Assembly (NCBI RefSeq): GCF_027107535.1
Contig: NZ_CP114283.1
Location: 3,968,001 to 4,032,000 of the forward strand
DNA length: 64,000 nt
Direction: 5' to 3'
Source of the DNA: Streptomyces aurantiacus
Lineage (GTDB): Bacteria > Actinomycetota > Actinomycetes > Streptomycetales > Streptomycetaceae
Shown here: positions 48,922 through 57,908 of the stretch, one piece after another
How positions within the stretch are numbered: the first letter of the stretch is position 1
Layout of the letters: every line of letters begins with the position of its first letter
Notes under the pieces: generated by a model
What the model saw: the letters and a program-made list of their open reading frames with translations, nothing else
Database searches by the model: none
What the model was told of the DNA's origin: nothing
Made by a program: the position numbers and the translations under genes

Positions 48922-50421
48922 TCAGGTCAGGGGGATGGACACCTCGTCCTCGACGGGCGGGTCGAGTTCCTGCGGGCGGTTCCCCGTCGCCGAGAAGCAG
49001 CGCAGCCGGACGGTGTCCGGCGAGACGTCCAGGCGCAGGAAGCACTTGAAGAACGGCGGACTGTACGTCGCCGAACCCGGTGAGAAGAGCTGCGTGTAGG
49101 CCTTGCGCACCGGAAGGCGCAGGCGTGACGTGCGGTCGGGGCGGCCTCCGGCACCCAGCAGGCTCGCGACGACGCGGGTGCGCAGGGTGATGCGGGCGGG
49201 CCGCTCCTGGACGCGGGTCGCGGGAATGCCGAGACGCTTCGCGACGACGGCGGTCGCCTCGGCCTCGGTGAGGGTGAAGAAGCGCCGCATGTGCAGCCGG
49301 TTTCCGTAGAGCCTGCTGTAGAAGGCCAGCGAGTCGCCGCGCAGCGGATAGCAGCGGAAGTCGCCTTCGGATACACCGGCGACGGAGACCCGCGGCATGG
49401 TGTGGGTGGCGTGCATGAAGGCTCCGCCGCCGCCGGCGACCACGTACTGGATCGTGCGGCCGTCCACCTCCACCGGGTAGCGCTGGTAGTTGTGGATGTC
49501 GCCGCCTATCGCGGCCACGTAGTGATGGGCCGGATCGCGCACGATGTCGTCGACGGTTCCGCCGCCCTCGATGGGGCCCGGGTGGTGCTCGGCATCCACG
49601 TACAGGGGGGAGCCGGTGATCAGGATCTTGGGGATGTCCCCCTTGGACACCTCGCGCAGCCAGCGGCCCTGTTCGGCGTCCACGGTGCCCGTCAGGCCGG
49701 TGTCGATGCCCACGATCCGTACCGGTCCCGCGTCGATGGCCCAGTAGGGGCCCGGCTGGACGGTCCGCTGAGCGGGAGCCGAGCGCAACTTCCGGGCCTC
49801 GGCCAGGCGTTGCTCGTCGTGCCTGCGCGGTTTGTGCCACAGCAGCGACCGCCACCAGGCGGGTGTCAGCCGCCGGGGCGCGGCCGGTTCCGCGAGGGGA
49901 GGGGCGTCGCAGAACACGCGCATGAAACCGTCGAGGTCCTCGTACCAGTCGTGGTTGCCGGGGATCGCGTAGATCGGCGCCTGGTAGTCCTTGTACGGGC
50001 GGAAGAACTTCGTGCCGTAGTCGTCGGTGCTGCCGACCGGATAGACCACGTCACTGGCGAGCACGGCGAACTCCGTGTCCCGGCCGACCTTCAGGAAGCC
50101 CGGCACGACGGCGTACTGAGGGTCGTCGCCCTCGCCGGTGTCCCCGATGACCATGAAGGAGAAGTGGTCCGGAGCGCTGTGCCTGACCACCTTGTCGGCC
50201 GGTGCCCCGGCCGCGGTCCGCTGCTCCACCCAGCGGCCGCGGGTGTGGCCCGTCGGGTCCCCGAACAGTGAGGCCAGCACGCCGTTCCGGGCCGGCCACA
50301 GCGTCCTTGGGTTGAGCCACGACAGCTTCTCGCCCCGGTTCGGCATCAGGCGTAGGTAGTCGCCGCGTTCCGTGGTGCCCCATCCGGCGCCCGCCGCTGT
50401 GTCGCGTGAAGAGTCAGACAT
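48922..50421 (-). CDS. Calcineurin-like metallophosphoesterase
   Basis: A 499-residue, apparently cytosolic protein with the binuclear metallophosphoesterase core. Metal-binding segments visible are FMVIGDTGEGDD (the D-x-G type motif), YAIPGNHDWYEDLDGF (GNHD) and AAIGGDIHNYQRYPVEV (GDxH). KILITGSPLY lies between them. The ~150-residue N-terminal part and a ~130-residue C-terminal extension rich in Arg (RPARITLRTRVVASLLGAGG) are not recognised. No signal peptide is seen. The substrate is unknown; phosphodiesters or phosphomonoesters are both possible. It stands alone, separated from the Rid gene by a strong hairpin. Confidence 0.88.
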   Translation of the reverse strand: MSDSSRDTAAGAGWGTTERGDYLRLMPNRGEKLSWLNPRTLWPARNGVLASLFGDPTGHTRGRWVEQRTAAGAPADKVVRHSAPDHFSFMVIGDTGEGDDPQYAVVPGFLKVGRDTEFAVLASDVVYPVGSTDDYGTKFFRPYKDYQAPIYAIPGNHDWYEDLDGFMRVFCDAPPLAEPAAPRRLTPAWWRSLLWHKPRRHDEQRLAEARKLRSAPAQRTVQPGPYWAIDAGPVRIVGIDTGLTGTVDAEQGRWLREVSKGDIPKILITGSPLYVDAEHHPGPIEGGGTVDDIVRDPAHHYVAAIGGDIHNYQRYPVEVDGRTIQYVVAGGGGAFMHATHTMPRVSVAGVSEGDFRCYPLRGDSLAFYSRLYGNRLHMRRFFTLTEAEATAVVAKRLGIPATRVQERPARITLRTRVVASLLGAGGRPDRTSRLRLPVRKAYTQLFSPGSATYSPPFFKCFLRLDVSPDTVRLRCFSATGNRPQELDPPVEDEVSIPLT

Positions 50422-50453
50422 CGGTGAACGGTAACAACGATCTCCCGAGAAGC

Positions 50454-50508
50454 GAGAGTTGAGGCGGCCGGGCCGCTGGTCCGGCCGCCGGCCTGACTTC
50501 TCAACTCT
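50454..50508. terminator. Two-tier hairpin terminator at the Rid gene end
   Basis: An outer pair AGAGTTGAG/CTCAACTCT (50454-50462 with 50500-50508) encloses an inner GGCGGCCGG/CCGGCCGCC stem (50463-50471 with 50481-50489). The outer right arm contains the stop codon of the minus-strand Rid gene. Confidence 0.7.
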
Positions 50509-50920
50509 GCGGCCGGACCAGCCGTTCCTCGGGGATCACGGCCACACCGAGGATCTCGATCATCGCCTCGGGCTGCCACAGAGCGGTGCAGCCGATGCCC
50601 GCCATCGCCGGATAGACGGGTCCGGCGAGCTCGCGCCACACGGCGCCGATCTCCTTGCCGTGGGCCTGGTAGTCGGGGATGTCGGTGAGGTACAGCGTCA
50701 CGCTGACCAGGTCTTCGGGCGTGCCGCCCACCTCGCGGAGTGTCGTCAGGACGTTGCCGAACGCCTGGCGGAACTGCTCGACGATGCCCCCCTGCACGAT
50801 CTTCATGTCGGCGTCGAGCGCGGTCTGCCCGCCGAGGTGGAGCGTGTTTCCCGCGAGCGTTCCGTGCGAGTAGCCGCGGGGTGTCGGCAGCGTGCCCGGG
50901 TTCACTGCGATGGGCGTCAC
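50501..50920 (-). CDS. Rid-family protein lacking the catalytic arginine
   Basis: A 139-residue Rid/YjgF fold protein: YSHGTLAGNTLHLGGQTALDAD near the start, EQFRQAFGNVLTTLREVGGTPEDLVSVTLYLTDI, and C-terminal YPAMAGIGCTALWQPEAMIEILGVAVI. In true RidA the PAR segment supplies the Arg needed for imine/enamine hydrolysis; here it reads PAM, so this belongs to the arginine-less Rid groups and classical deaminase activity is not expected. The GTG at 50920 has GGAGG upstream. It is divergent from the aryl-CoA operon across a 324-nt promoter region and likely works in the same pathway. Confidence 0.87.
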   Translation of the reverse strand: MTPIAVNPGTLPTPRGYSHGTLAGNTLHLGGQTALDADMKIVQGGIVEQFRQAFGNVLTTLREVGGTPEDLVSVTLYLTDIPDYQAHGKEIGAVWRELAGPVYPAMAGIGCTALWQPEAMIEILGVAVIPEERLVRPQS

Positions 50921-50970
50921 GAGGCCTCCAGTCGGGTGGACGCGGCCCGGCCCGACGAGTCGTCCGGTCC

Positions 50971-51016
50971 GTTGTATTGACAATAAATGACGGTCGTGAA
51001 AAAAACGAGATACAAC
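50971..51016. promoter_or_regulatory. Inverted-repeat operator in the Rid/cupin divergent promoter
   Basis: GTTGTAT at 50971-50977 and ATACAAC at 51010-51016 are exact inverted copies 32 nt apart, and ATTGACAAT (50976-50984) is itself palindromic around its centre. This is the only AT-rich segment of the 324-nt gap and should hold both promoters and a regulator site. No regulator gene is adjacent. Confidence 0.6.
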
Positions 51017-51244
51017 GTCAACTCCACAGTCGCAGACCAGCTCTCCCGACCGTCACGTCGCCGTCCGTCGGGGAACCTGCCCGGGGGAGCCTCCGGGGCA
51101 CAGTCCCGCCGTGACGGATCCGTCCCGCCCTGCCGGGCGCGACGCCGTCGGCAGAGCAGCGATCACCGGACCGGGGCGCCCCTGCCCGACCGGGTACGAC
51201 ACGTCTCCTCCTGAGCCGCCACGACCGGAACGGAGCCCGCCCCC

Positions 51245-51727
51245 ATGGAGCCCGACCTCAGCAAGTACCGACTGGAGGGCGACGCCTCGATGTACCGGCT
51301 GCCCAGTGGGATCGTCGCTCCCGTGGTGACGCGCGCCGGATCGGAGAGCGCGAACACCGCCGACTCCGGCGGGGCCGTTCGCGTCTCGGGCGTCAGCATC
51401 CAGCACACGCCCGCCACGAAGCTGTGGTTCGGCAAGGTCAGCAACGAACCCGGCTACCGCTCGGTCACCCACCACCACGGCGAGGCCGAGACCGGGGGCT
51501 ACGTCCTGTCCGGGCGGGCACGCATCTACTTCGGCGAGAAGTTCGAGGACTACGTCGACATGTCGGAGGGCGACTGGGTCTTCGTCCCGCCCTTCATGCC
51601 GCACATCGAGTGCAATCTCTCCCGGACCGCACCGCTGACGTGGATGACCACCCGCACACCGGAGAACATCGTCGTCAACCTGGCCGACGTCAGCGACGCC
51701 GACCTGCGCGACTGGCTCGACCGGTGA
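51245..51727 (+). CDS. Cupin protein of the aryl-CoA operon
   Basis: A 160-residue single-cupin protein, first gene of the operon. Motif 1 is SVTHHHGEAETGGYVLSGRARIYFG (metal His-His and Glu) and motif 2 is DWVFVPPFMPHIECNLS (His). Comparable cupins occur in clusters for salicylyl-CoA or 2-aminobenzoyl-CoA breakdown. Ring-cleaving gentisate dioxygenases are larger bicupins, so this is probably not one. A structural, hydrolytic or small dioxygenase role is open. Its stop overlaps the GTG of the thioesterase gene. Confidence 0.85.
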   Translation: MEPDLSKYRLEGDASMYRLPSGIVAPVVTRAGSESANTADSGGAVRVSGVSIQHTPATKLWFGKVSNEPGYRSVTHHHGEAETGGYVLSGRARIYFGEKFEDYVDMSEGDWVFVPPFMPHIECNLSRTAPLTWMTTRTPENIVVNLADVSDADLRDWLDR

Positions 51728-52650
51728 CGCCACAGCCCGGCCCGACGCCGGCCGGGACGCCTGCGACCTCCGCGTTCTTCACCGACGCCGTCACACTGGC
51801 CCCCGCCCCGCCGGAGCACTTCGACCTCGCCTTCACCGCCGTCACCCAGCCCTGCCCGTGGCCCAAGGCGTACGGCGGCGACCTGGTCGCCCAGGCAGCC
51901 GCGGCGGCGATGCGATCGGTGACCGGCCCCAAGACCCTGCACTCGATGCACAGCTATTTCCTGCGCCCCGCCGACATCGGCGCCCAGGTGCACTACGAGG
52001 TGGAGGTGCTGCGCGACGGCCGCGGCTACAGCACCCGGCAGGTACGCGGTTACCAGAACGGCAAACCGCTGTACGTCTGTCTGGCCAACTTCGCTGCGGG
52101 GGAACCCGGCGGGTCCTTCCACGCCGAGTTCACCGACGTCGTACCCGACCCCGAGGAACTGCACAGTTCACGGGCGTATCTCGCGGAGCGCGACGGCGGT
52201 TCGATGACCGAGGAGTCGAAGGCCTACTGGTCCGCCGGCCGCAGCTTCGACATGCGCCATGTGCCCGGCCCGGTCTACCTCACCGTCGAGGGCAAACAGC
52301 TGCCGCAGCAGGCGGTCTGGGTGAAGCCGTTCGACGCGCTCCGGCCCGTCGAAGGGCTCACCGACGCCCAGCGGGACCTGGCCGCACTGGCGTACGTCTG
52401 TGACTACACGATCCTCGAACCCGTCCTGCGCGTACTCGGCCTGGCCTGGGCCGATCCCGGCCTCGTCACCGCCAGCCTCGACCACGCCATGTGGTTCCAC
52501 CGCCCGGGACCGGTCGACGACTGGCTCCTCTACGTCCAGGAAGCGGTCGCCGCCGACGCGGGCCGCGGCCTGGGCACCGGCCGCTTCTTCACCCGCGACC
52601 ACCGTCACCTGGCCACCGCCGTCCAGGAGGGAATGATCCGCCCCGCCTGA
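51724..52650 (+). CDS. TesB-type acyl-CoA thioesterase
   Basis: A 308-residue double-hotdog thioesterase. Typical segments are QPCPWPKAYGGDLVAQAAAAAMRSV, LHSMHSYFLRPADIGAQVHYEVEVLRDGRGYSTRQV and, near the C-terminus, TASLDHAMWFHR, which holds the catalytic Asp of TesB. It should hydrolyse an aryl-CoA or a ring-reduced acyl-CoA made by the neighbouring enzymes, either to recycle CoA or to complete the pathway. The GTG at 51724 overlaps the cupin stop by 4 nt. The first ~20 residues are a Pro/Thr leader. Confidence 0.92.
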   Translation: MTPQPGPTPAGTPATSAFFTDAVTLAPAPPEHFDLAFTAVTQPCPWPKAYGGDLVAQAAAAAMRSVTGPKTLHSMHSYFLRPADIGAQVHYEVEVLRDGRGYSTRQVRGYQNGKPLYVCLANFAAGEPGGSFHAEFTDVVPDPEELHSSRAYLAERDGGSMTEESKAYWSAGRSFDMRHVPGPVYLTVEGKQLPQQAVWVKPFDALRPVEGLTDAQRDLAALAYVCDYTILEPVLRVLGLAWADPGLVTASLDHAMWFHRPGPVDDWLLYVQEAVAADAGRGLGTGRFFTRDHRHLATAVQEGMIRPA

Positions 52651-52693
52651 CTCCGCCGCCCGACACCGGCGGGCTCCCGGAAGGACTCCTCCG

Positions 52694-54364
52694 TTGACTC
52701 TTCCGCCTTCCCTCTCGTCCTCGGCGTACCTGGACACTTTCGCCCGCGACCACCTGCCTCCCCCGCACCTGTGGCCGACGATCGAGTTCACCACGCCCGA
52801 CCTGCACCACCCGGAGCGGCTCAACGCCGCGACCGAACTCATCGACCGGCCCACGTCGGCGTTCGGCGCAGACCGTCCGGCGCTGCGCACGCCTGCGGGG
52901 GAGACCTGGACCTACGGAGAGCTGAGGAAGCGGGCCAACCAGGTCGCCCAGGTACTGACCGAGGACCTCGGGCTGGTCCCGGGACAGCGGGTCATGCTCC
53001 GCTCACCCAACAACCCCTGGACCGTGGCGAGCTGGCTCGGTGTGCTGAAGGCCGGGGGAGTGGTGGTCACCCTCATGGCCGCGCTCCGCGCCCGCGAGAT
53101 CGCGCCGGTCGCCGAGCGGACCGGGCCCGCCCTCGCACTGGTCGACCACCGGTGCGCCGAGGACGTCCACGCCGTCCGTGACACCGTGCTGCCCTCCCTG
53201 AGAGTCGTCGAGTTCGGCGGCGCCGGCCCGGACGATCTCGTGGCCCGCGCCACGGCCAAGTCGGGCGAGTTCACCGCCGTGGACACCTCGGCCGACGACG
53301 TGGCGCTCCTCGCGCCGACGTCCGGCAGTACCGGCGCACCCAAGATCACCATGCACTTCCACCGGGACATCCTGTCCATCGACGACACCTTCGGCCGCCA
53401 CGTGCTGCGTCTGCTCCCGGACGACCTGGTCGCCTGCAGCGCCCCCTTCGCCTTCACCTTCGGCCTCGGCATGCTCGTCGTCTTCCCGCTGCGGGCCGGC
53501 GCCTGCGCACTGCTGACCGAGGCGGCGACCCCGCTGGGGATGGCGGAACTCGTCGAGCGGCAGGGCGTCACCGTGCTCGCGACGGCGCCCACGGCCTACA
53601 AGGCGATCCTGCGAGAGGGACGCGAACAGCAGCTCGCCGGACTGCGGGCCGGTGTCTCGGCCGGCGAACACATACCCGTCGGCACCTGGGAACAGCTGCG
53701 GGACAGGACCGGGCTGCGCGTCATCGACGGCATCGGCGCCACCGAACTCCTGCACATTTTCCTCTCCGCGGCCGGCGACGACATCCGGCCCGGCGCCACC
53801 GGCAAGCCCGTGCCGGGCTTCCGCGCCACGGTCCTCGGCCCCGACGGCACGGAACTGGGCCCCGGCGAGCCGGGCAGGCTGGGCGTCATCGGCCCGGTCG
53901 GCTGCCGCTACCTCGACGACGAACGCCAGAAGGACTACGTCGTGGACGGCTGGAACGTCACCGGCGACATCTTCCACCGCGACGAGGACGGCTACTTCCA
54001 CTACCACGCCCGCGGCGACAACATGATCGTCTCGTCCGGCTACAACATCGGCGGACCCGAGGTCGAGGCGGCCATCGACACCCACCCCGACGTCCTGGAG
54101 TGCGCCGTCGTCGGACGGGCCGACGCCGAACGCGGCGAAGTCGTCTGCGCGTTCGTCGTGCTGCGGGACGGCGCGAGCGGCGACGCCGCCAAGGCCAAGG
54201 AGATCCAGGACCACGTCAAGCAGGTCATCGCGCCCTACAAGTACCCACGCGACGTGCGCTTCCGCGAGAGCCTGCCGCGCAACGCCAGCGGCAAACTGCA
54301 GCGTTTCGCACTCCGCGCGGCCGTCGAGGACGAGCAGGCCACCACGGCCGCCGTCGAGCACTGA
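52694..54364 (+). CDS. 2-Aminobenzoate-CoA ligase-like enzyme
   Basis: A 556-residue ANL-family aryl-CoA ligase. It has LLAPTSGSTGAPKITMHFHRDIL (P-loop), ACSAPFAFTFGLGMLVVFPLRAG, IDGIGATELLHIFLSAAGDD, the hinge ARGDNMIVSSGYNIGGPEVE and the catalytic Lys in PRNASGKLQRFAL. The MHFHRD and ELLHIFLSA segments are those I associate with 2-aminobenzoate-CoA ligases rather than plain benzoate ligases. The TTG at 52694 follows AAGGACTCC. The next gene encodes the two-domain hydroxylase that acts on 2-aminobenzoyl- or salicylyl-CoA, supporting anthranilate or salicylate as substrate. Confidence 0.88.
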   Translation: MTLPPSLSSSAYLDTFARDHLPPPHLWPTIEFTTPDLHHPERLNAATELIDRPTSAFGADRPALRTPAGETWTYGELRKRANQVAQVLTEDLGLVPGQRVMLRSPNNPWTVASWLGVLKAGGVVVTLMAALRAREIAPVAERTGPALALVDHRCAEDVHAVRDTVLPSLRVVEFGGAGPDDLVARATAKSGEFTAVDTSADDVALLAPTSGSTGAPKITMHFHRDILSIDDTFGRHVLRLLPDDLVACSAPFAFTFGLGMLVVFPLRAGACALLTEAATPLGMAELVERQGVTVLATAPTAYKAILREGREQQLAGLRAGVSAGEHIPVGTWEQLRDRTGLRVIDGIGATELLHIFLSAAGDDIRPGATGKPVPGFRATVLGPDGTELGPGEPGRLGVIGPVGCRYLDDERQKDYVVDGWNVTGDIFHRDEDGYFHYHARGDNMIVSSGYNIGGPEVEAAIDTHPDVLECAVVGRADAERGEVVCAFVVLRDGASGDAAKAKEIQDHVKQVIAPYKYPRDVRFRESLPRNASGKLQRFALRAAVEDEQATTAAVEH

Positions 54365-54374
54365 GAGGAACCCC

Positions 54375-56756
54375 GTGAAGATCGCGATCGTTGGCGGTGG
54401 CCCCGGCGGCCTCTACTTCGCTGCTCTCATGAAACAGCTCGACCCGGCCCACGAGATCACCGTGTGGGAGCGCAACGCCCCGGACGACACGTTCGGCTTC
54501 GGCGTGGTCTTCTCCGACGAGACACTCGGCGGCATCGAGAACGCGGACCGCGACTTCGCCGACGCCATGGCACGCCGCTTCGCCCGCTGGACCGACATCG
54601 ACATCCACTACCGCGGCCGGACCCACACCGTGGGCGGTCAGGGCTTCGCCGCGATGAGCCGCCCGGAGCTGCTCCGGCTGCTGCAGCGCCGCTGCCGAGA
54701 CCTCGGGGTGCTCGTCCGCTTCTCCACGCCCGCCCCCGACACCGGGAACCTGCGCGCCGCGTACGACCTCGTGGTGGGGGCGGACGGAGTCAACTCGCAG
54801 GTGCGGGCAGCGCACGCGGACATCTTCCGCCCCGTGCTGGACCAACGGCGCAACAAGTACATGTGGCTGGGCACCGACCGGGTCTTCGAGGCGTTCCAGT
54901 TCTTCGTGAAGCAGACGGAATGGGGGACCATGCAGGTACATGGCTACCCCTACTCCGAGACGGGCTCCACCTTTATCGTCGAGATGCACGAGGACGTCTG
55001 GCACCGGGCGGGCTTCGACGCCACCGAGGGGACCGCATTCCCGCCGGGAGCCTCCGACGAGCAGGCCGTCGAGCGGGTCCGCGGGCTCTTCGCCGAGGAA
55101 CTCGCGGGTCACCGGGTGTTCGCCAACAACTCCAAGTGGCTCGGCTTCACCACCGTACGCAGCGAGCGGTGGCACCACGGCAACCTCGTCCTCGTCGGTG
55201 ACGCCGCGCACACCGCGCACTTCTCGATCGGGTCGGGCACCAAACTGGCGATGGAGGACTCCCTCGCCCTCGCGGCATGTCTGCACGAACACCCGGACAC
55301 CGAGGCCGCGTTGAGAGCGTACGAGGCCGAGAGGCGCCCCGTCGTCGAGTCCACGCAGCGGGCCGCGCAGGCCTCGCTCGAATGGTTCGAGAACATCGGC
55401 ATGTACGCCCACCAGGAGCCGACCCAGTTCTGCTTCAACCTGCTCACCCGGTCACGCCGCATCACGTACGACAACCTCCGCACCCGCGACCAGGAGTTCG
55501 CCGACCGGGTCGACGCGGCCTTCGCGGCCTCCCAGGGACTGTCCGGTGTCGCGCCGGCGATGTTCCAGCCCTTCCGGCTGGGGGAGTTGCAGCTGAAGAA
55601 CCGGGTGATCGTGTCCCCGATGGACATGTACTCCGCGGTGGACGGCGTACCCGGCGACTTCCACCTCGTCCACCTCGGCTCGAAGGCGATGGGCGGCGCC
55701 GGACTCGTGATGACGGAGATGGTCTGCGTCTCGCCCGAGGGCCGCATCACGCCCGGCTGCACCGGTCTGTGGACCGACGAGCAGCGCGACTCCTGGGCCA
55801 GGATCGTGGCCTTCGTCCACGACCGCAGCACCGCCCGGATCGGTCTCCAGCTCGGCCACTCCGGCCGCAAGGGATCCACGCGCCTCATGTGGGAAGGCAT
55901 GGACGACCCGCTGCCGGACGGGAACTGGAACACCGTCGGCCCGTCGCCACTGCCCTACGGTCCCGGATCGGCCGTCCCCCGCGAGATGGACCGCGCCGAC
56001 CTGGACGCGGTCGTCGCCGACTTCGTCGCCGCCGCGCACCGAGGCGCCGAGGCGGGCTTCGACCTGCTCGAACTCCACTGCGGACACGGCTACCTGCTGT
56101 CGTCGTTCCTCTCACCGGTGACGAACCACCGCACGGACGAGTACGGCGGCACGCTGCGCGACCGGCTCCGGTTCCCGCTGGAGGTCTTCGACGCCGTGCG
56201 GGCCGCCTGGCCGGCCGGGCGGCCGATGATCGTGCGGATCTCCGCGACCGACTGGGTTGCGGACGGCAACACCGAGCACGACGCCGTGGAGATCGCCCGC
56301 GCCTTCATCGCCCACGGGGCGGACGCGATCGACGTCTCCTCCGGACAGGTCACCAAGGACGAGCGGCCTGCGTTCGGCCGTTCGTACCAGACGCCCTTCG
56401 CGGACCGGATCCGCCACGAGGTCGCCGCGGCCACCGGCGCGGCGGTCATCGCGGTCGGAGCCATCGCGTCGTACGACGACGTGAACTCGATCCTGCTGGC
56501 GGGCCGGGCCGACCTGTGCGCCCTCGGCCGCACCCACCTCTACGACCCGCACTGGACCCTGCACGCGGCGGCCGAGCAGGAGTACGCCGACGCCGCCGCC
56601 CAGTGGCCGCTCCCGTACCGGGCCGGGGCCCGCAAGCCGCCGAGCGCACGCACCGACGCCGTCCGCCCGCGGCTCTCCCTGCTGCGGGCCGAGGAACCCG
56701 GCCAGGCCGTCCACCTGCGCTGGATCCCGCCCCGGGAACCGGCCACGGTTCCTTGA
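54375..56756 (+). CDS. Two-domain 2-aminobenzoyl-CoA monooxygenase/reductase or salicylyl-CoA 5-hydroxylase
   Basis: A 793-residue fusion. Residues 1-~395 are a group-A FAD monooxygenase: KIAIVGGGPGGLYFAALMK, VVGADGVNSQVR, LVGDAAHTAHFSIGSGTKLAMEDSLALA. Residues ~398-780 are an FMN old-yellow-enzyme barrel: MFQPFRLGELQLKNRVIVSPMDMYSA, DLLELHCGHGYLLSSFLSPVTNHRTDEYGG. In Azoarcus the same architecture hydroxylates 2-aminobenzoyl-CoA at C5 and reduces the ring; in Streptomyces salicylate degradation the related SdgC gives gentisyl-CoA. The upstream 2-aminobenzoate-type ligase favours the former. GAGAGGAA precedes the GTG at 54375. No gentisate dioxygenase or beta-oxidation gene is in this operon, so later steps must be elsewhere. 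Confidence 0.92.
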   Translation: MKIAIVGGGPGGLYFAALMKQLDPAHEITVWERNAPDDTFGFGVVFSDETLGGIENADRDFADAMARRFARWTDIDIHYRGRTHTVGGQGFAAMSRPELLRLLQRRCRDLGVLVRFSTPAPDTGNLRAAYDLVVGADGVNSQVRAAHADIFRPVLDQRRNKYMWLGTDRVFEAFQFFVKQTEWGTMQVHGYPYSETGSTFIVEMHEDVWHRAGFDATEGTAFPPGASDEQAVERVRGLFAEELAGHRVFANNSKWLGFTTVRSERWHHGNLVLVGDAAHTAHFSIGSGTKLAMEDSLALAACLHEHPDTEAALRAYEAERRPVVESTQRAAQASLEWFENIGMYAHQEPTQFCFNLLTRSRRITYDNLRTRDQEFADRVDAAFAASQGLSGVAPAMFQPFRLGELQLKNRVIVSPMDMYSAVDGVPGDFHLVHLGSKAMGGAGLVMTEMVCVSPEGRITPGCTGLWTDEQRDSWARIVAFVHDRSTARIGLQLGHSGRKGSTRLMWEGMDDPLPDGNWNTVGPSPLPYGPGSAVPREMDRADLDAVVADFVAAAHRGAEAGFDLLELHCGHGYLLSSFLSPVTNHRTDEYGGTLRDRLRFPLEVFDAVRAAWPAGRPMIVRISATDWVADGNTEHDAVEIARAFIAHGADAIDVSSGQVTKDERPAFGRSYQTPFADRIRHEVAAATGAAVIAVGAIASYDDVNSILLAGRADLCALGRTHLYDPHWTLHAAAEQEYADAAAQWPLPYRAGARKPPSARTDAVRPRLSLLRAEEPGQAVHLRWIPPREPATVP

Positions 56757-56817
56757 ACGAGCCCCGCCGGTGGCCGCCGAGCACCCCTGGTACCGGGGTC
56801 CGGCAGGGGCTCACGCG

Positions 56818-57630
56818 TCAGGGTTTACGAGCCACTGCACCGAACTGCGGGACCGTGGTGGGAGAGCCGTCGGCGGGGTGCCACCGCGTGCAGGACACGA
56901 GGCCCGGATCGAGGAGGTCCAGACCGTCGAAGAACGCGGCGATCTCCTCGCGGGTGCGGGCGGTGATGGGCGGGGTGGCGTTCTCGTTCCAGAACTTCAT
57001 GGCCTCGATGTTGCCCTCGCCGCCGAGGTCCGCGTCGGTGGTGGGGTGGGTGAGAACCAGGTAGCTGCCGGAGGGGACCACTGCCAGGATCTCGCGCACG
57101 ATGTCCTGCGCCTGGCGGGTGTCGAGGACGAAGTTGAGAATGCCCAGCATCATCACCGCGACGGGCCGTCCGAGGTCCAGGGTCGCCGAGGCGCGCTCGA
57201 CGATGGTGTCGGGGCGGTGGACGTCGGCGTCTATGTAGTCGGTGGCTCCCTCGGGTGTGCTGGTCAGCAGCGTCCGGGCGTGGGCCAGTACGATCGGGTC
57301 GTTGTCGACGTACACGATGCGCGCGTCGGGTGCGGACCGCTGGGCGATCTCGTGGGTGTTGTCCAGGGTCGGCAGCCCGGTGCCGATGTCGAGGAACTGC
57401 CGCACCCCGCGGTCCTCGACGAGATACCGCACCGCACGGCCGAGGAACTCCCGGTCCGCGCGGGCCACATCACGGATCACGGGGAACATTCCGGCGACCT
57501 GGTCGCCGACGGCCTGGTCGACCTCGTAGTTGTCCTTCCCGCCGATCCAGTAGTTCCAGACCCGGGCGTTGTGCGCCACCCCGGTGTTGAGCCTCCCTGA
57601 ACCGCTGGACGGGGCCTGGCTCTCACTCAT
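56818..57630 (-). CDS. DUF574-type SAM-dependent methyltransferase, copy 2
   Basis: A 270-residue paralogue of the 33631-34446 protein. It has NARVWNYWIGGKDNYEVDQAVGD, FLDIGTGLPTLDNTHEIAQ, IVYVDNDPIVLAHARTLLTSTPEG and FFDGLDLLDPGLVSCTRWHP. The MMLGILNFVLD segment after motif II is the commoner family form. The C-termini agree closely (VARKP in both). The function of the family is undetermined. The ATG at 57630 has AGGGGAAG upstream. It converges with the aryl-CoA operon; no clear terminator separates them. Confidence 0.92.
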   Translation of the reverse strand: MSESQAPSSGSGRLNTGVAHNARVWNYWIGGKDNYEVDQAVGDQVAGMFPVIRDVARADREFLGRAVRYLVEDRGVRQFLDIGTGLPTLDNTHEIAQRSAPDARIVYVDNDPIVLAHARTLLTSTPEGATDYIDADVHRPDTIVERASATLDLGRPVAVMMLGILNFVLDTRQAQDIVREILAVVPSGSYLVLTHPTTDADLGGEGNIEAMKFWNENATPPITARTREEIAAFFDGLDLLDPGLVSCTRWHPADGSPTTVPQFGAVARKP

Positions 57631-57866
57631 GTCTTCCCCTCCCGGACACGGTGTGCGCGTCCTGGGCGTCTGCCGCCGCCGTGGCGCCACCGAACCGTCG
57701 TCGCCGCCATTCTGCCGCCTGTTGATCACGACGTCCCGGGATCCGGCGCGGTGCGCGCTCCGGGTCACGGCCGGGAGCCGGTGGGAGTGTGCCGGTCCGG
57801 CAGCGTGGGGAACGCACCCGGCGGGGGAGAGGCCGGGGGTGTACGGGAGGGAACGACGTGGTGGGC

Positions 57867-57899
57867 GGGCGGCGCGCCGCATCGAGAGGCGCGCCGCCC
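57867..57899. terminator. Terminator after the GAPDH gene
   Basis: A perfect 12-bp stem (57867-57878 with 57888-57899) and 9-nt loop begins 9 nt past the stop on the minus strand. Confidence 0.9.
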
Positions 57900-57908
57900 A
57901 GGGGTGGA

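Noticed and set aside
50501..50920. Canonical RidA enamine deaminase
   Set aside because: The essential Arg of the PAR segment is Met here, so only Rid-fold membership is claimed.
51245..51727. Gentisate 1,2-dioxygenase
   Set aside because: Gentisate dioxygenases are bicupins of about 350 residues; this is a single 160-residue cupin.
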